This document shows positions 1 to 12,002 of a stretch of 64,000 bases of DNA, one piece after another. This stretch comes from Beta vulgaris subsp. vulgaris. Taxonomy: Eukaryota > Streptophyta > Magnoliopsida > Caryophyllales > Amaranthaceae. The stretch lies in the NCBI RefSeq assembly GCF_026745355.1, contig NC_079210.1:14501524-14565523 (forward strand). Direction: 5' to 3'. The number at the start of each line of letters is the position of its first letter. Within the stretch, counting starts at the first letter, position 1. The notes below the pieces were generated by a model. That model saw only the letters and a list, made by a program, of their open reading frames with translations, did no database searches and had not been told where the DNA came from. The translations under genes and the position numbers were made by a program.

Positions 1-528
1 TTTATGTTACAATAAGAGTATAATTTCTTCCGTAAAAAAAAAAAGAGAGTATAATTTCTTATAATACACAAAAAGGAACATGAACCAAGCGATGATGGAA
101 GAAACATACCGTTTTTATTAGAGAATTTGTTGCCAATGAAAAGAGTAACTGCACTGTTCAAATGTACTATTTAGTTTTTTTTTTTATAAAAAAAACGTAA
201 GTACCTGTTCAATTATAACCTTTTTTTGGTTTTTTATTTATACAATTATGTGAAACTATTTGTGTTTTTTTCTATTTATTTGTACATTTATGAGAGAGTT
301 TTTTCGTGTGGTTTATATTGTTTTTTTGATTTAAAAAAATATGAGTTTTTTTTTCTGTTTTTTTTTTTTAATGTAAACCAATAGGGGATGCCAAATGTCA
401 GAACTTGGAGTAAAAACCAAGTTATAAAAGATATATAGATATAGATTTGATTAGAAAAATAACAAAAAGTACAAATCCACGAAATTCATCCATAATCAAT
501 CCAGTTCAATCCTAAACAATGCTAATTA
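1..528. other. AT-rich non-coding flank
   Basis: I see no gene here. The stretch is AT-rich with several T and A runs. It lies downstream of the stop codon (529-531, minus strand) of the broken host reading frame described next and may be its 3' untranslated or intergenic DNA. Confidence 0.5.
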
Positions 529-608
529 TTATTTTCTATTTGAGGAGTGAGGAGTTCCAAGTGAGGTGGGATTTGTAGAAACAGCTTGAAATGGTGGTAG
601 AGAAGAAT

Positions 609-1250
609 TGATGCAGGAGCATTTCTAGCACTTGCATACAAGAGTATCTCCTTAAACCTTGGCTCAATTGATGTACATGGAGGACTCTTCATGGGAATGA
701 CTACTAAGGTAGTAGCATGTTTGCTAACTAACCAAGGTAGTGGATAGGCGTGTGTTTCTAACATGTCTATGAGGATCCTAATTCTATTAGGATTCATATC
801 TTTAATTGCTTTCCTAATTAAAGTTGAAGTAGGAATCATGGTTTTGCCTACGTTCTTAAAACGATGGATTTTACATGATTCAAGGAGTCTAAGGAGTCTA
901 GGAATTAGGGAATTGTCCTAATCCTACTAGGTTTATGTTTTTAGCAAGTAGTATAAATACAAAGCTATGTAGTTCGAATTCTTTACAGATTTATAATAGA
1001 ATTTCGTGAGCTTTGTGCTTTTGTGTTAAACATTGATTGTTTACAAACCCTCTTGAGTGTTGGTGGCTTAGCCTTTATGCATTCAAAACCCTTAGTGTTT
1101 ATTCTTTGTGGTGACATAGTCTTTATCATTGAATAGCCTAAGATCTATCCTGGTTACTTTGGTTCGAATTACTTGTTTGAGTTTCTTATTATTTGATTGT
1201 TTTACTTAGCTTCCGCACAAGTATTTGATTCTTGAAGAATAAATACATCA
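609..1250 (+). repeat. 5' LTR of gypsy element
   Basis: This 642-bp repeat begins TGATGC and ends ACATCA. A TATA box (TATAAATA, 952-959) marks the likely promoter. It is nearly identical to 4307-4945. Confidence 0.93.
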
Positions 1251-1251
1251 T

Positions 1252-1268
1252 ATGGTATCAAGAGCATA
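1252..1268 (+). promoter_or_regulatory. Primer-binding site of gypsy element
   Basis: TGGTATCAAGAGC lies two bases after the 5' LTR. It resembles the common plant primer site for initiator-Met tRNA (TGGTATCAGAGC) with one extra A. Confidence 0.75.
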
Positions 1269-1515
1269 GGTGACATCCATTGAAGGGGTCCGAATTTTTT
1301 TAGATCTTCAAGAAACCCTTAAAGATCCAATCTTTATTTCAAGATTTCTGATTTTTCATAAAGTTTCATCAAAGTACCAACATATTATTAGTGATTGGTG
1401 AAAGAAAAACATCCAAGATCCACAAAAACAACCAAGAACATACATCACACCCATATTGAAGTTTTGAGGCGGTTCCTAGAGGACGAACCCAAAGGGGGTC
1501 CAAGCCAAGTTCTGT

Positions 1516-2163
1516 TTGGCAACCATGGACAACAATACAGGAGGTGATGAAGGGAGAGTCCCTAGGGGACTTAGCTTGGAGCAAGCACAGAATATACGAA
1601 GGGATAGGCAGCTTGAAGACCTAACCACTCGTATGGATGAACTCATGCGTATGATGCAACAAGGATTGCATGGAAACCGACGCAACACTTCTCCTAGTCC
1701 TGTTAGGAGTGTGCATACTAGCCACCATGGAGATAGTTCTGATGAGGAGATTCATCATCCACGCCATAGACAACCACCAAGGGATGATGATAGAGGTTTA
1801 AGGCTTGATCTCCCAGATTTTGATGGTGCTATGAAGCCAGAGAAGTTCCTTGAATGGCTACAAAGGTTAGAGAGAGTCTTTGATTACAAGGACTATGATG
1901 ACAATAAGAGGTTTAAGGTAGCTATCCTAAAACTTACAGGTTATGCTAGCCTATGGTATGAGAATCTAAGGAACAAGAGGAGAAAAGATGGAAAACCTAG
2001 TTTACACTCATGGGAGAAACTAAAGACTAGGATGAAGAAAAGGTTCCTTCCTTCTGATTTTACTCAAGATATGTTTAGAAAACTCCAAGTTTTACAACAA
2101 CATACTCTAAGTGTGGAGGAATATGTGGCTGAATTTGAGAAAATCAATAGTTATGTGATGTAG
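1516..2163 (+). pseudogene. Gag N-terminal and capsid region of gypsy element
   Basis: This is the Gag structural protein that would form the cytoplasmic particle. A charged N-terminal part with an Arg/Met-rich segment (residues 30-55) is followed by the Retrotrans_gag domain (about residues 95-210), recognisable from the WLQRLERVFDY, ASLWYENL and RMKKRFLP motifs. The frame closes at TAG 2161-2163, but clear homology resumes in another frame from about 2157. This stop is therefore a frameshift, not the natural end, and gag originally ran into the next frame. ATG 1516 is the first in-frame start and lies about 265 bases after the LTR. Confidence 0.85.
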
Positions 2164-2204
2164 ATGAGAAGGCTGAGCATAAGATTGCTCGTTTTATTGC
2201 TGGA

Positions 2205-4010
2205 TTGGATAAAAGAATAGCTAAGAAGGTGGATCTACAACCTTATTGGAGCTTTGAAGAGGTGGTACAAGTGGCTTTGAGGGCTGAAAAGTATGTCAAG
2301 GCTAAGAAAGCTCCAACCTTTAAACCTTTTGTGAAGCAAGGAGATAAACCCTATAATGGCGCCAAGAAGGATGAAGGTAATACTTCTAATTCTAAGTTTG
2401 ATAAGTTCAAAGGAGACAAAGGTAAGGCTTCTACACCCCTACCAACTGATGAGAGGCGCATATGCTTCAAGTGTAAAGGTTATGGACACATCTTGAAAGA
2501 TTGTCCAAATAATAGGGTGATGACTTTAAGGGACATCCAAGAGATAGAGGATGAATATGCTAAGGGCAACTTTGAAGAAGAGGGGAAAGAAGAAAAGGAG
2601 CATGAGGATGAGGCCACATATGAAGCTGATTCAGAAGAAGAACCAGTGAATGAGGGCCAACAATTGATAGTGAGGCGCATGCTCCATACTCAACCAGCCC
2701 CTTTGGAGCACACTCAAAGGGACAAAATCTTTTTCACTCGTTGCTTAGTGAAACAAAGGGTATGTGATCTAATCATTGATAATGGTAGTTGTGCTAATGT
2801 TGTGTCTACTACTCTTATAGACAAATTGAAGTGGCCTACTACAAATCATCCACACCCTTACAAGCTTAATTGGCTTAGTGATGACAATGGAATCAAGGTG
2901 ACTAAGCAGGCCTTGATAGTGTTCGAAATTGGTAAATTTAAAGATGAAGTCTTGTGTGATGTATGCAATATGGATGCTTGTCACATCCTTTTGGGACGAC
3001 CATGGCAGTTTGATAGGCATGTGAAGTATGATGGTCGAACTAATGTGTGCATTGCTACAATTGGAGGTAAGAGAACTGCTTTGAAACCTCTCCCTTCCCC
3101 TATTCCAAAGAAAGGTACCCTACTAGTAAGTGCTAAGGAGATTGAAAGGGAATTAGAGGAGGAACATGAAGGCTATCTTTTGATGGCAAAAGAAATTGAA
3201 GGGGAGGCGCAACCATACAAGGTTCCTAAGCACCTTGAACATGTACTTGATGAATACAGTGATGTCTTTCCTCAAGATTTACCTCCAGGTTTACCCCCTA
3301 TGCGTGGCATTGAGCACCAAATTGACTTAGTTCCAGGTGCTTCTTTACCAAACAAAGCTGCTTATAGGTGCAATCCTCAAGAGACACAAGAGTTGCAAAG
3401 GCAAATTGAAGAGCTAATGTCTAGGGGATATGTGCGTGAAAGCATGAGTCCATGTGCAGTACCAGCCTTGTTGGTGCCTAAGAAAGATGGTACTTGGCGC
3501 ATGTGCATTGATAGTAGGGCAGTTAACAACATAACCATTAAGTATCGTTTTCCTATTCCTAGGTTGGATGATCTACTTGATGAATTGCATGGCTCTACTA
3601 TATTTTCTACTATTGTAAGTGATAGGGATACTAAGTTCATGAGTTACTTTTGGAAGACCTTATGGAAGCTTCTTGGTACTAAGTTATGCTTTAGTACTTC
3701 CCATCATCCTCAAACTGATGGACAAACTGAAGTCACCAACAGGACTTTGGGCGCTTTACTTAGAGGGTTGGTAAGTAAGAGTACCAAGGATTGGGATATC
3801 AAGCTTGCACATGCTGAATTTGCTTACAATAGGTCACCTACTTATGCTACAAATTGTTCTCCATTTGAGATTGTTTATGGAGCTAACCCTAAGGTACCTA
3901 TTGATCTAATTCCTTTTCCAAGTGATGAAGTTTATCATGTAGATGCAAAGGAGAAGGCGCAAGCTATGCTTAAACTTCATGCACAAGTTAAAGCAAGGAT
4001 TGAAAAGTGA
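2205..4010 (+). pseudogene. Gag zinc knuckle, protease, truncated RT fused to integrase
   Basis: In order the frame encodes the end of Gag with a CCHC knuckle ([14 protein letters not shown], near 2464), an aspartic protease ([11 protein letters not shown], near 2767) and the start of reverse transcriptase ([17 protein letters not shown], near 3480). At about 3610-3616 the RT frame jumps, in frame, into the integrase core (IVSDRDTKF, then [10 protein letters not shown]). The RT catalytic YxDD box, RNase H and the integrase zinc domain are absent, so no reverse transcription is possible from this copy. The frame ends at 4008-4010, but integrase C-terminal sequence continues to about 4306 across at least two more frameshifts. 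The 2205 start is only the first ATG after the gag frameshift, not a real start. Confidence 0.9.
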
Positions 4011-4292
4011 ACACCAAATATCAACAACTAGCTAATAAAAATCGAGTGCAACATTCTTTCAAGGTTGGTGATTTGGTTTGGTTACATTAAGAAAGGAAAG
4101 GTTTCCAGGGCTTAGAAAGAATAAGCTTATGCCACGTTCAGATGGTCCTTTAAGATCATAAGCAAAGTGAATGATAATGCATTCAAGTTGGAGTTGCCTG
4201 GAGACTACAATGTAAGTGCCACTGTGAATGTGGGAGATTTGGCACCATATGTCCATGATGATGATATGGCTCAATTGAGGGCAATTGTTTCT

Positions 4293-4306
4293 AAAGAAGA
4301 GGAGGA
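4293..4306 (+). promoter_or_regulatory. Polypurine tract of gypsy element
   Basis: AAAGAAGAGGAGGA directly abuts the 3' LTR, as expected for the plus-strand priming site. Confidence 0.8.
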
Positions 4307-4945
4307 TGATGCAGGAGCATTTCTAGCACTTGCATACAAGAGTATCTCCTTAAACCTTGGCTCAATTGATGTACATGGAGGACTCTTCATGGGAATGACT
4401 ACTAAGGTAGTAGCATGTTTGCTAACTAACTTAGGTAGTGGATAGGCGTGTGTTTCTAACATGTCTATGAGGATCCTAATTCTATTAGGATTCATATCTT
4501 TAATTGCTTTCCTAATTAAGATTGAAGTAGGAATCATGGTTTTGCCTACGTTCTTAAAACGATGGATTTTACATGATTCAAGGAGTCTAAGGAGTCTAGG
4601 AATTAGGGAATTGTCCTAATCCTACTAGGTTTATGTTTTTAGAAGTAGTATAAATACAAAGCTATGTAGTTCGAATTCTTCACAGATTATAATAGAATTT
4701 CGTGAGCTTTGTGCTTTTGTTAAACATTGATTGTTTACAAACCCTCTTGAGTGTTGGTGGCTTAGCCTTTATGCATTCAAAACCCTTAGTGTTTATTCTT
4801 TGTGGTGACATAGTCTTTATCATTGAATAGCCTAAGATCTATCCTGGTTACTTTGGTTCGAATTACTTGTTTGAGTTTCATTATTATTTGATTGTTTTAC
4901 TTAGCTTCCGCACAAGTATTTGATTCTTGAAGAATAAATACATCA
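4307..4945 (+). repeat. 3' LTR of gypsy element
   Basis: This is the 639-bp partner of 609-1250. The integrase C-terminal reading frame from 4167 runs on into this LTR until 4445. Confidence 0.93.
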
Positions 4946-5640
4946 AGAATTATCAGTGCCAATGAATGTGGAGTCTACTGACATTTTAATGACTCGACAA
5001 CGATATCATTATCAACTGTTTGTTGACTAATAAATTCCATGGGTCCTGATGATGAAGAAAGATCACCCTCCCTAGCATTTTTAGTTACTTTCATCCTGTT
5101 CAAAAATCAACAATCCTTATTGCTGTTCTATTAATGGCTTCATCTCGTGGCATGAACCCTGCAAAATACCAATAAGCACATGATCCAGCCAAAGAGCTTT
5201 CAAAATTCTCAAGATTTTGATTTACCCGAAGGGAGACAGATGCACAAAATAATACAGTAGAATAGAAAGTTACCCATTGATTCAAATATCAGCATATTTC
5301 TTTCTCAGGCAGCTCGACTTCTTTGACTTTGCCTTTGACAACCTGTAAATATAAACAGTTTTAGATCATGGGCATATATAATTTCACAGTTAAAACCCAT
5401 TGTAAACAAAAAATCCAAAATAGTCACTGTGATTCAATCAGCCAAAAAGCGATTGCCTGCAGTAAGCTGACGCGCATAATCTGCCATCTCAGTAGTCAGT
5501 ACAAAAGTTCTTAGTAAGAAAAGAAAATTACAATAGCTTATAAACTTCTCAGAAAAATTCCAAAAATCGAGGTAAGAAAAAGAGAGGAACATGCTAGAAG
5601 AATGAAAATGAAGTGAACATAGCATTATAACCTGTCCTCA

Positions 5641-6878
5641 CATATATCAGGAGATGACTCTTTTAGAATCAAATTTGCTCTTAGAAAAAGAAGTAAACAC
5701 TTAATAGGGGTACTCATATATCAAGCCATCATTACAACATGATTGTTGACAAGCAATAAAGCATGAATAGATGAAACACCTCATTCGTTCACTAAAATAA
5801 CAAATACTTCAAGAAAACATGAAGAGTGATATAATCATCAAAAAGTTACCAGCCAAGCAATCCCATGGCGAGGTAAATTGACAAATCTTAATACTGATAC
5901 AAATGTGCCTCTAGGAGTAGATGCAAGACCATGTATTTAGCATATGTATTTAACATAGTGATTTGTAAATAACTGTAACACCCCTTAAATGAGCAGGAGC
6001 TCGCGAGTAAATATTGTCCTCTCATGGCCCTAGTTCGCAAAACTTTGCTTTGGTTTGACATCGTCTCACCCAAAAGGCCATTTACTAGGTTGAGGTACCA
6101 ACCCTCCCTATATAAAAATCTATATTCTCCTCAACTTCCGATAGGGGATATAACATCTAAATGGCCCTTACAAAAAATAACCAATTAAGCATAATTGAGC
6201 AAAATTTTAAAACTCCCAATTCGAAAAATCACAAAAAATAACAGAAACCCTTACAATCTCTTACTCATCAACAACCGAGAGAGAGAGAGAGTGAGAGGGG
6301 GGGGGGGATTGCCAAAAGGAAAAGGAGAAAAAAGCACGGGAGACGGGAGTATTTATAGAGAAGTGGTATTGTGAAAGCTCAAGTGATTGAATAGAAAAAT
6401 CCTTACCTTTTTTTAGGGTTAAAAGATTTTGAACTCAAATATTGTCATTGAGGAAAAATGTCACTTCGAAATCCTTAACAATGCAAGACTAGGTAAACCC
6501 CTAAGCCTATTAACATACAACTAACATTTTGTTAAATGTAGTAGTGATGGTTGAGAATAAACTTAATGTTCAAAGGCACCATAGAATACAAAAGAAAATT
6601 GGGTACCAAATGGAAAAGCTCATACTACAATGATACCATAGGAAATATGTCTTTACAGGTGGACATTGTTGCTCCCTTTCCCTTATACAATAGAGAGCAA
6701 AATTAACTAATCCATATAAAATGACAAAATTTAAATCAAAATGTACCATATTGGGAAAAAAAACACATAAAAGAGCAAAAACACTTAATACAATTCCACT
6801 CGATGAGTCAAATCATAACATCTAAAAAATTATAGTTCCAAGAAATTAACTTATTGTAAAATGTAAAAGTTATGAAAA
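5641..6878. other. Non-coding stretch without recognised gene
   Basis: AT-rich DNA with small ORFs only. One segment, about 5974-6152, starts TGTAACACCCC, ends GGGGATATAACA and contains a TATA-like CTATATAAAA at 6106. It could be a very short solo LTR or other repeat, but I found no matching target duplication. A GA/G run lies at 6276-6307. Confidence 0.4.
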
Positions 6879-7156
6879 AGGTTTGGCCTGATAGCCAAAT
6901 TGTCACTCCTATTTTGGGAAAACATCTTAAATGCCACATAGATTTGATTTTTCTATCTAAAATGTCACGTGATGTTAAACAAATGCTAATTTACTAACAC
7001 GAGTAATTTTAAACTTGTCATATTTCAGTTGAAACTATAAATGACTTAATTTCTTTGCCCAACCAAAAAAGGCCTTAATTCAACTTATTATTTAATGATT
7101 TTCTCTCATTTCTCATTTTCAAAAAAGCCTATATCAACCAAAAAAATGAATTAAGG

Positions 7157-7188
<32 letters not shown>

Positions 7189-7352
7189 TATAAGAAAAAC
7201 TATTTACTTCAAATAGGCGCAACTGAAAAATAACGAATTTTAGTGTTGTCTAAGTTAACAAATTAGTGTTTGTTTAACGCAAGTTGGCACTTTAGATAGA
7301 AAAATCAAACCTCTTAGCTATTTCCCAAACTAAATTGGCAATTTGGCTATTA
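6879..7352. mobile_element. Mutator-like MITE with long terminal inverted repeats
   Basis: The two ends are inverted copies over about 120 bp; both carry GATAGCCAAATT-like ends and the shared segment TTTGATTTTTCTATCTAAA. A direct repeat GTTATGAAAA flanks it at 6869-6878 and 7353-7362, close to the 9-10 bp duplication made by Mutator-type transposases. There is no coding capacity. A T run of about 30 bases lies at 7159-7187. Confidence 0.7.
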
Positions 7353-7524
7353 GTTATGAAAACGAACGTGTCACGAAGGATTCGAGAACCCACTCTACAA
7401 TTTGGCTTTTCACTTCCTTTCCTTCATTTTCATTTTATTCAAACAAAGCATTAATGAACTTCAACTAGGTCCTACACAAAACAATAACACAACTATCTAC
7501 ACCTCTAATACACCAAATAAAATA

Positions 7525-7614
7525 CTTCCTCCATTTTCTAATACTTGCAACAAATGAATTTTTTATCTCTCACAAATATTCCCCTTTGTTGCATGTATTA
7601 GAAAACGGAGGAAG
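7525..7614. mobile_element. Very short Stowaway-type MITE
   Basis: A 90-bp near-palindrome begins CTTCCTCCATTTTCTAATAC and ends with its inverted counterpart (GTATTAGAAAACGGAGGAAG), flanked by TA on both sides. CTCCCTCC-type ends with a TA target duplication are typical of Stowaway (Tc1/mariner) MITEs. Confidence 0.75.
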
Positions 7615-8265
7615 TACTCATATTTCCTAGGCCCCTATTGCCTAAGAATGATTTAAAAAGTGTTGCATCTTTTTTGTTAAGAGAAAGTCTAGGGAGCAAC
7701 ACCAATCATGGTGATGATAATAAATGCAAAGACAAGGTGGGTTCAAGAATTTGGCAAGGAAAGAGGAATTTCTGAACTAGAAACTACCAAGGAACAAAAG
7801 GCAACAGCAATATACAATACAATATAAAGCAACTACACCCGTCCGTTAACCCTTATGGAAGTTTTGATGGTACAAACTCATGAAAGAATACTACCAAGTG
7901 CGAAGTACTTCCTTTAAAGGTGGGTGCAGGATTCATGACAAAGGAGGAAAACCAAGACCATTACTCTTGCAAGCCAACATGCTCTTAAAGCTATGCAAGG
8001 TGAAACAGATTTAGTTAGGATCGTCACATCATATATAGTCAAGAAATGATCATAGCAGATCCAATGAGAGGAGCTTCCTAGAAGATACACGATCTAGATT
8101 TAGGATATAACATACTATGCTCTTCCAAGTATCTACTATGCAGTCAGGAGAGAACACTGTCTTGTCTGTTGCCTCTAATGCAAAGGTCTTAGTTTTTCTT
8201 TTCTGTGCAGGCTGATAAAAAGGGAAAAAAAAGAAGGATACTTTCACAAGAATATCCAAACTTCA
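7615..8265. other. Downstream region of the F-box-like gene
   Basis: No convincing gene. A minus-strand segment near 8060-8210 follows an acceptor-like tract and reads as a Lys-rich peptide. It could be 3' UTR of the F-box-like gene or an exon of the next minus-strand gene. Confidence 0.35.
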
Positions 8266-10426
8266 CTATACAGCAAAACATTTACAGTTTGTTGTTAGCC
8301 CATTCCACAATGATCCAGCAGCTTCAAAACCTGGCCAAAATGGGAAAAAATAAAACCATATAAGTTTATTGGAAATTAAACAAACATGAAATTAACTAAA
8401 ATATAATAAAGAAAAACTAAACAAATGAAATTCGGTAATCAACAATGAAGCTAACCACATAAGAAATCCAAATCTAGCTCAGATTAGAAATGAAAAAATC
8501 ATGAAATTTCAAAAATAAAAATATGAATCTTCATTAAACCATACATTGAATGTTTTGGTACCAAATCCATAGTCTCCACTATTCTCAAGCCAATTGCATT
8601 GCCATCTTCAGATCTTCGAACTAGGACTTCGAAGATAATTCCTACATTATTAATAACAAAATTGGGAATAATGAACATTACATATCTCATAGTGAATCTA
8701 CTATTTTCGCTAAATATGAAAAACAATCATTAAATGTACAGGCCAAATTAATAAAGAAAGATTTTCATGAAGTCATGAAATGGACAGAATTTCGAAGAGT
8801 GGAAGTGAGGACGAAAGGCCCCACGATTTCATGATCGTTTCCTTAAATCTATGAGCTCAACATTGACCGACTTATTCTTTCATGTATTATGAATAAATAT
8901 TTTCTATATCGAAGAAGTGCAGTGATAACAAATGAAAAGGTGAGAAAACAAATGAAAAATGAAATTCTAAACTCTACTCAAGTTTATCAAATTGGGAGAC
9001 CACTGGGGATTTCAGGATTTGTACATACAAACTATTAGGCAATTAGGACTTACTGTGGACGCTCCTCGGAAAGACATTACTTATTGTTGTAGAAGCTCCA
9101 TGGAGAGTTATCAATTTCCTTGCCTGCATCAGCTCAAAGTTTCCCATGCACTCAGAAATAGGCCAAAGAGCATCTGATTGAACCAAACCTTTTAGGAAAG
9201 AGAAGAAAACTATATTGAAATGGTACAACCCCTAATCCACTACAGTATTAATCAATCAAAATCACCACATAAAATAACAAACACAAACACGTCTATATTC
9301 TCTAAAAAAAGAACCGTGAAAATGTACACAATCAGTATAGGAAAAGCAACAAACAAAAGAACCTCCACAATTCCAACACAACCCGAACATTCAGACAAAC
9401 ATGTTATCCTACAGATATTGCGAGCAACATAATTTAACAAGATGATGCGACATAAAATGAAATGCAAAAATCAATCATGAACGCAGGAAGGAATCTGAAA
9501 GAACATCAACAAAAATTTTTTTATTTAAAAAAAGAAGCTGAATTTGTCGGAGATAAAATATTGTAAATATTGGTTTAATTATAATTAAGAAAATTAAAAA
9601 AGAACCCTAATAGAAAATCACTTGGGAATTGAAATTATCAAGAAAAATGGGAGGAGAAAAATCATAAAACCTTCATTAGTCGAAAGGTAAAAAAATTGTA
9701 GTTGGGTAATGAACAAGAAAATGAGTAATGGAGGGTAATGAACAAGAAAGAAAAATATAAGTAGAATTGATGTGGCTGTTGTTTGACAAGAAAATGAGTA
9801 ATGGAGGGTAATGAACAAGAAGACAATCAACCTTATATTACATGGTTTTTGTAGTACATGGATGATCAGAAGTTACATAAATGGGGGTTGTTGATGGGTT
9901 TGATGACTTTGGACGATAAAAGCTTCATATGGTAGCATTGGTAGATGATTGGAATATTGAGGTATTAAAGTTAATCACATGTAACTGTAACAAATAAAAG
10001 GTCAGATTTGGACAGGATAATTTTAAAACTTCAATAAATTTACTCAGTGATTAAAATAACTTTCGAGTATCCATGAAGTGATTATACCTGCAGTTTCTGA
10101 TGAGTTATAGTTTGCATCATACATTGACAGTCGACTCTTCTCAGTGTGCCTCTGAACAATATGTTGTCCCTGTATCTGCCAATTCCATTTTTCCTCTCTA
10201 GGATCTGGAAGCACAACATCAGCATGTCTGGCATCTAAGAGCCGGCAATAAGAAACACCTACAAACAATAAGATAAAACCAATTACTAAACAAACTGAAT
10301 GCCTTATTATTATTTTGAGGGGAAATGTATGCCTTTTTAAACCATCAAATCTGTAGGCTTACCATACTCATTGGTCAATGCATTGTTGTGAGTGTCATGA
10401 TTTAGCATCATCAATTCTGCAAAAGG

Positions 10427-10428
<2 letters not shown>

Positions 10429-10485
<57 letters not shown>

Positions 10486-10506
10486 TTATTATTATTATTA
10501 TTTTAT
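10429..10506. repeat. ATT trinucleotide microsatellite
   Basis: About 24 units of ATT with one interruption (CTT) lie in the second intron of the F-box-like gene. Confidence 0.95.
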
Positions 10507-10946
10507 TAAACTTGTTCAACAGATAAATAGAACATAGAAGTCATTATTTGGCAAATAAAAAAAGAGCTTCATTCAAGCAGACAAGATATATTACAAGGCA
10601 AGAGCCCTCAAATTGCTTGAAGTGAATTAGCAGATTTGTTGCTATTGTTCGACATTACAGGTGGTACTGTGATCTAGTGTACCAATAGCTGCTAGTACTT
10701 TGTTTGTTGAAGCTGCCAGCTGTTAATACATAGCTGATAGCTCATTGCTTGTATAGTGACAGCAACAGCTTTGGATGATTTATTCCAGATTTCCAGTCAT
10801 AAAACTAAGTATAACAGGGATCATTGGTTGACAGCAACAGAATTAATGATAACTTAGGTGAATTAGCAGATTTGAAAGGATTAACACTAAAGTATTCAAT
10901 CAATCTGATATAATAAGCTGAGGCAGATTCCATCAAAGCCAAAGCT

Positions 10947-11470
10947 GCCATTCACACCAAAGAGATACCAAAGGCATCAAAGAAATCTACAAACCCAACT
11001 CTGCAACACACAGCATCACTGTAACAAGAATCCCCACCTGCTATGCAGGGTTGAGTCCTTATTACTCATCATATGCAGCAAGCAGCGACAAAAATATCTG
11101 CAACCAATAAATAGCCCAACACAGCAATGATATTAAAATTGAATCGATCAACAAGAACCATTGATCACCACATTAACTCTTATTATTGGGTAATTTTTTA
11201 TTTTTCTGGCAAATAAAGAACTTTTATTACCAAGGGAGAGAACACTACATCCTTAAGCATCAAAACCAAAGAAATACCAAAAACAACAAAGAAATCTACC
11301 ACCCACCTCTGCAACACACAACATCAGTGGAACAAGAACCCCCACCCTGCTGTATTGGGTTGAGTCCTTATTACTCATCATATGCAGCATGCAGAGACAA
11401 ACATATCTACAGCAAATAAATAGCCTAACACAGCAATGACACTTAAATTAAACCAAGCAACAAGAATCCT
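10947..11470. repeat. Diverged direct duplication in intron
   Basis: About 10947-11162 and 11250-11470 are direct copies of roughly 215 bp, separated by about 90 bp. Both contain GTTGAGTCCTTATTACTCAT and CTCTGCAACACACA. By eye they are about 80 % identical. They may be the arms of an old repeat or a local duplication. Confidence 0.8.
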
Positions 11471-12002
11471 CTATAACTGCAGAATTCAGAACCAGGACAC
11501 AGCAAGAAATTAAAAAGGGCAGCATTCTGCTTTGATTATCACGAACTCTACATGTAGCCTTGAAAACAATTTGGATGAATAGTAGCCTAGTAGGTCATTA
11601 CGTAAACTTTATTTGACAACATAATTGAACATACCCAAAATCCATATGCCTTGCTTCACATTTTGAATTTTTACACGCCTATCACTTTTAGCCAACACAG
11701 CAGTAGTAGACTCCATGATGAATGCACCAATGCGGCTATAAGCTGTATTGATACAAACAGATGTAAGAGAAAATCAAAAGCCATATGTTAAACATAAATT
11801 ATTAACCTGTAGGATGCAGCCTCTCTCCAGTGTGTCTAAGAGATGAAGTGTAAATCAATTTCCAATTAGATGACTGGTCTCCTGAAAATGGGATATCAAG
11901 CAGATCCAATTCCCTCAGAAATGCGGATCGCCAGACAAGAGAAACAGCAGCCAACTCCTTGTATTTGTGAAAGCGACTACAAGTACAGCTGAGACGTGCT
12001 AA

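Larger units (their letters stand above)
609..4945 (+). mobile_element. Ty3/gypsy LTR retrotransposon, internally deleted
   Basis: The element has TG...CA long terminal repeats at 609-1250 and 4307-4945 and a perfect 5-bp target duplication AGAAT (604-608 and 4946-4950). A Met-initiator-like primer site follows the 5' LTR, and a purine tract precedes the 3' LTR. At 4.34 kb it is short for the superfamily because the centre of pol is missing. The LTRs differ at only about ten positions, so insertion looks recent even though the coding region is broken. It must have moved with proteins supplied by another copy, or been disabled after insertion. Gene order gag, protease, RT, integrase marks it as Ty3/gypsy. 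The end of integrase resembles that of plant chromoviruses, which is an inference. Confidence 0.93.
529..5640 (-). pseudogene. C-terminal exons of an unidentified host gene, split by a gypsy element
   Basis: Protein-like segments are scattered on the minus strand. A splice acceptor before about 5343 starts a Lys-rich stretch. Segments at 5225-5110 and 5106-4990 follow, and a Ser/Pro/Thr-rich tail runs from about 4990 to 4951 and resumes at 608-529, ending in TAA. The tail is continuous only if the gypsy element 609-4945 and one copy of its 5-bp target duplication are ignored, so the element landed in this coding exon. Frame changes are needed in homopolymer runs near 5101-5105 (run of A) and 4982-4985 (run of T), and perhaps near 5300. 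They could be decay or sequencing error. A piece near 5450-5487 is another possible exon. I do not recognise the family, and the exon joins are uncertain. Confidence 0.35.

Noticed and set aside
5974..6152. Solo LTR
   Set aside because: TG/CA-like ends and a TATA-like box, but no matching target duplication or partner; kept only as a remark.
8266..8321. Alternative last exon of the F-box-like gene (donor at 8544, acceptor before 8321)
   Set aside because: It is also in phase, but its acceptor has a poorer pyrimidine tract than TTTTTTCCCATTTTGGCCAG at 8350-8331, so I used the latter.
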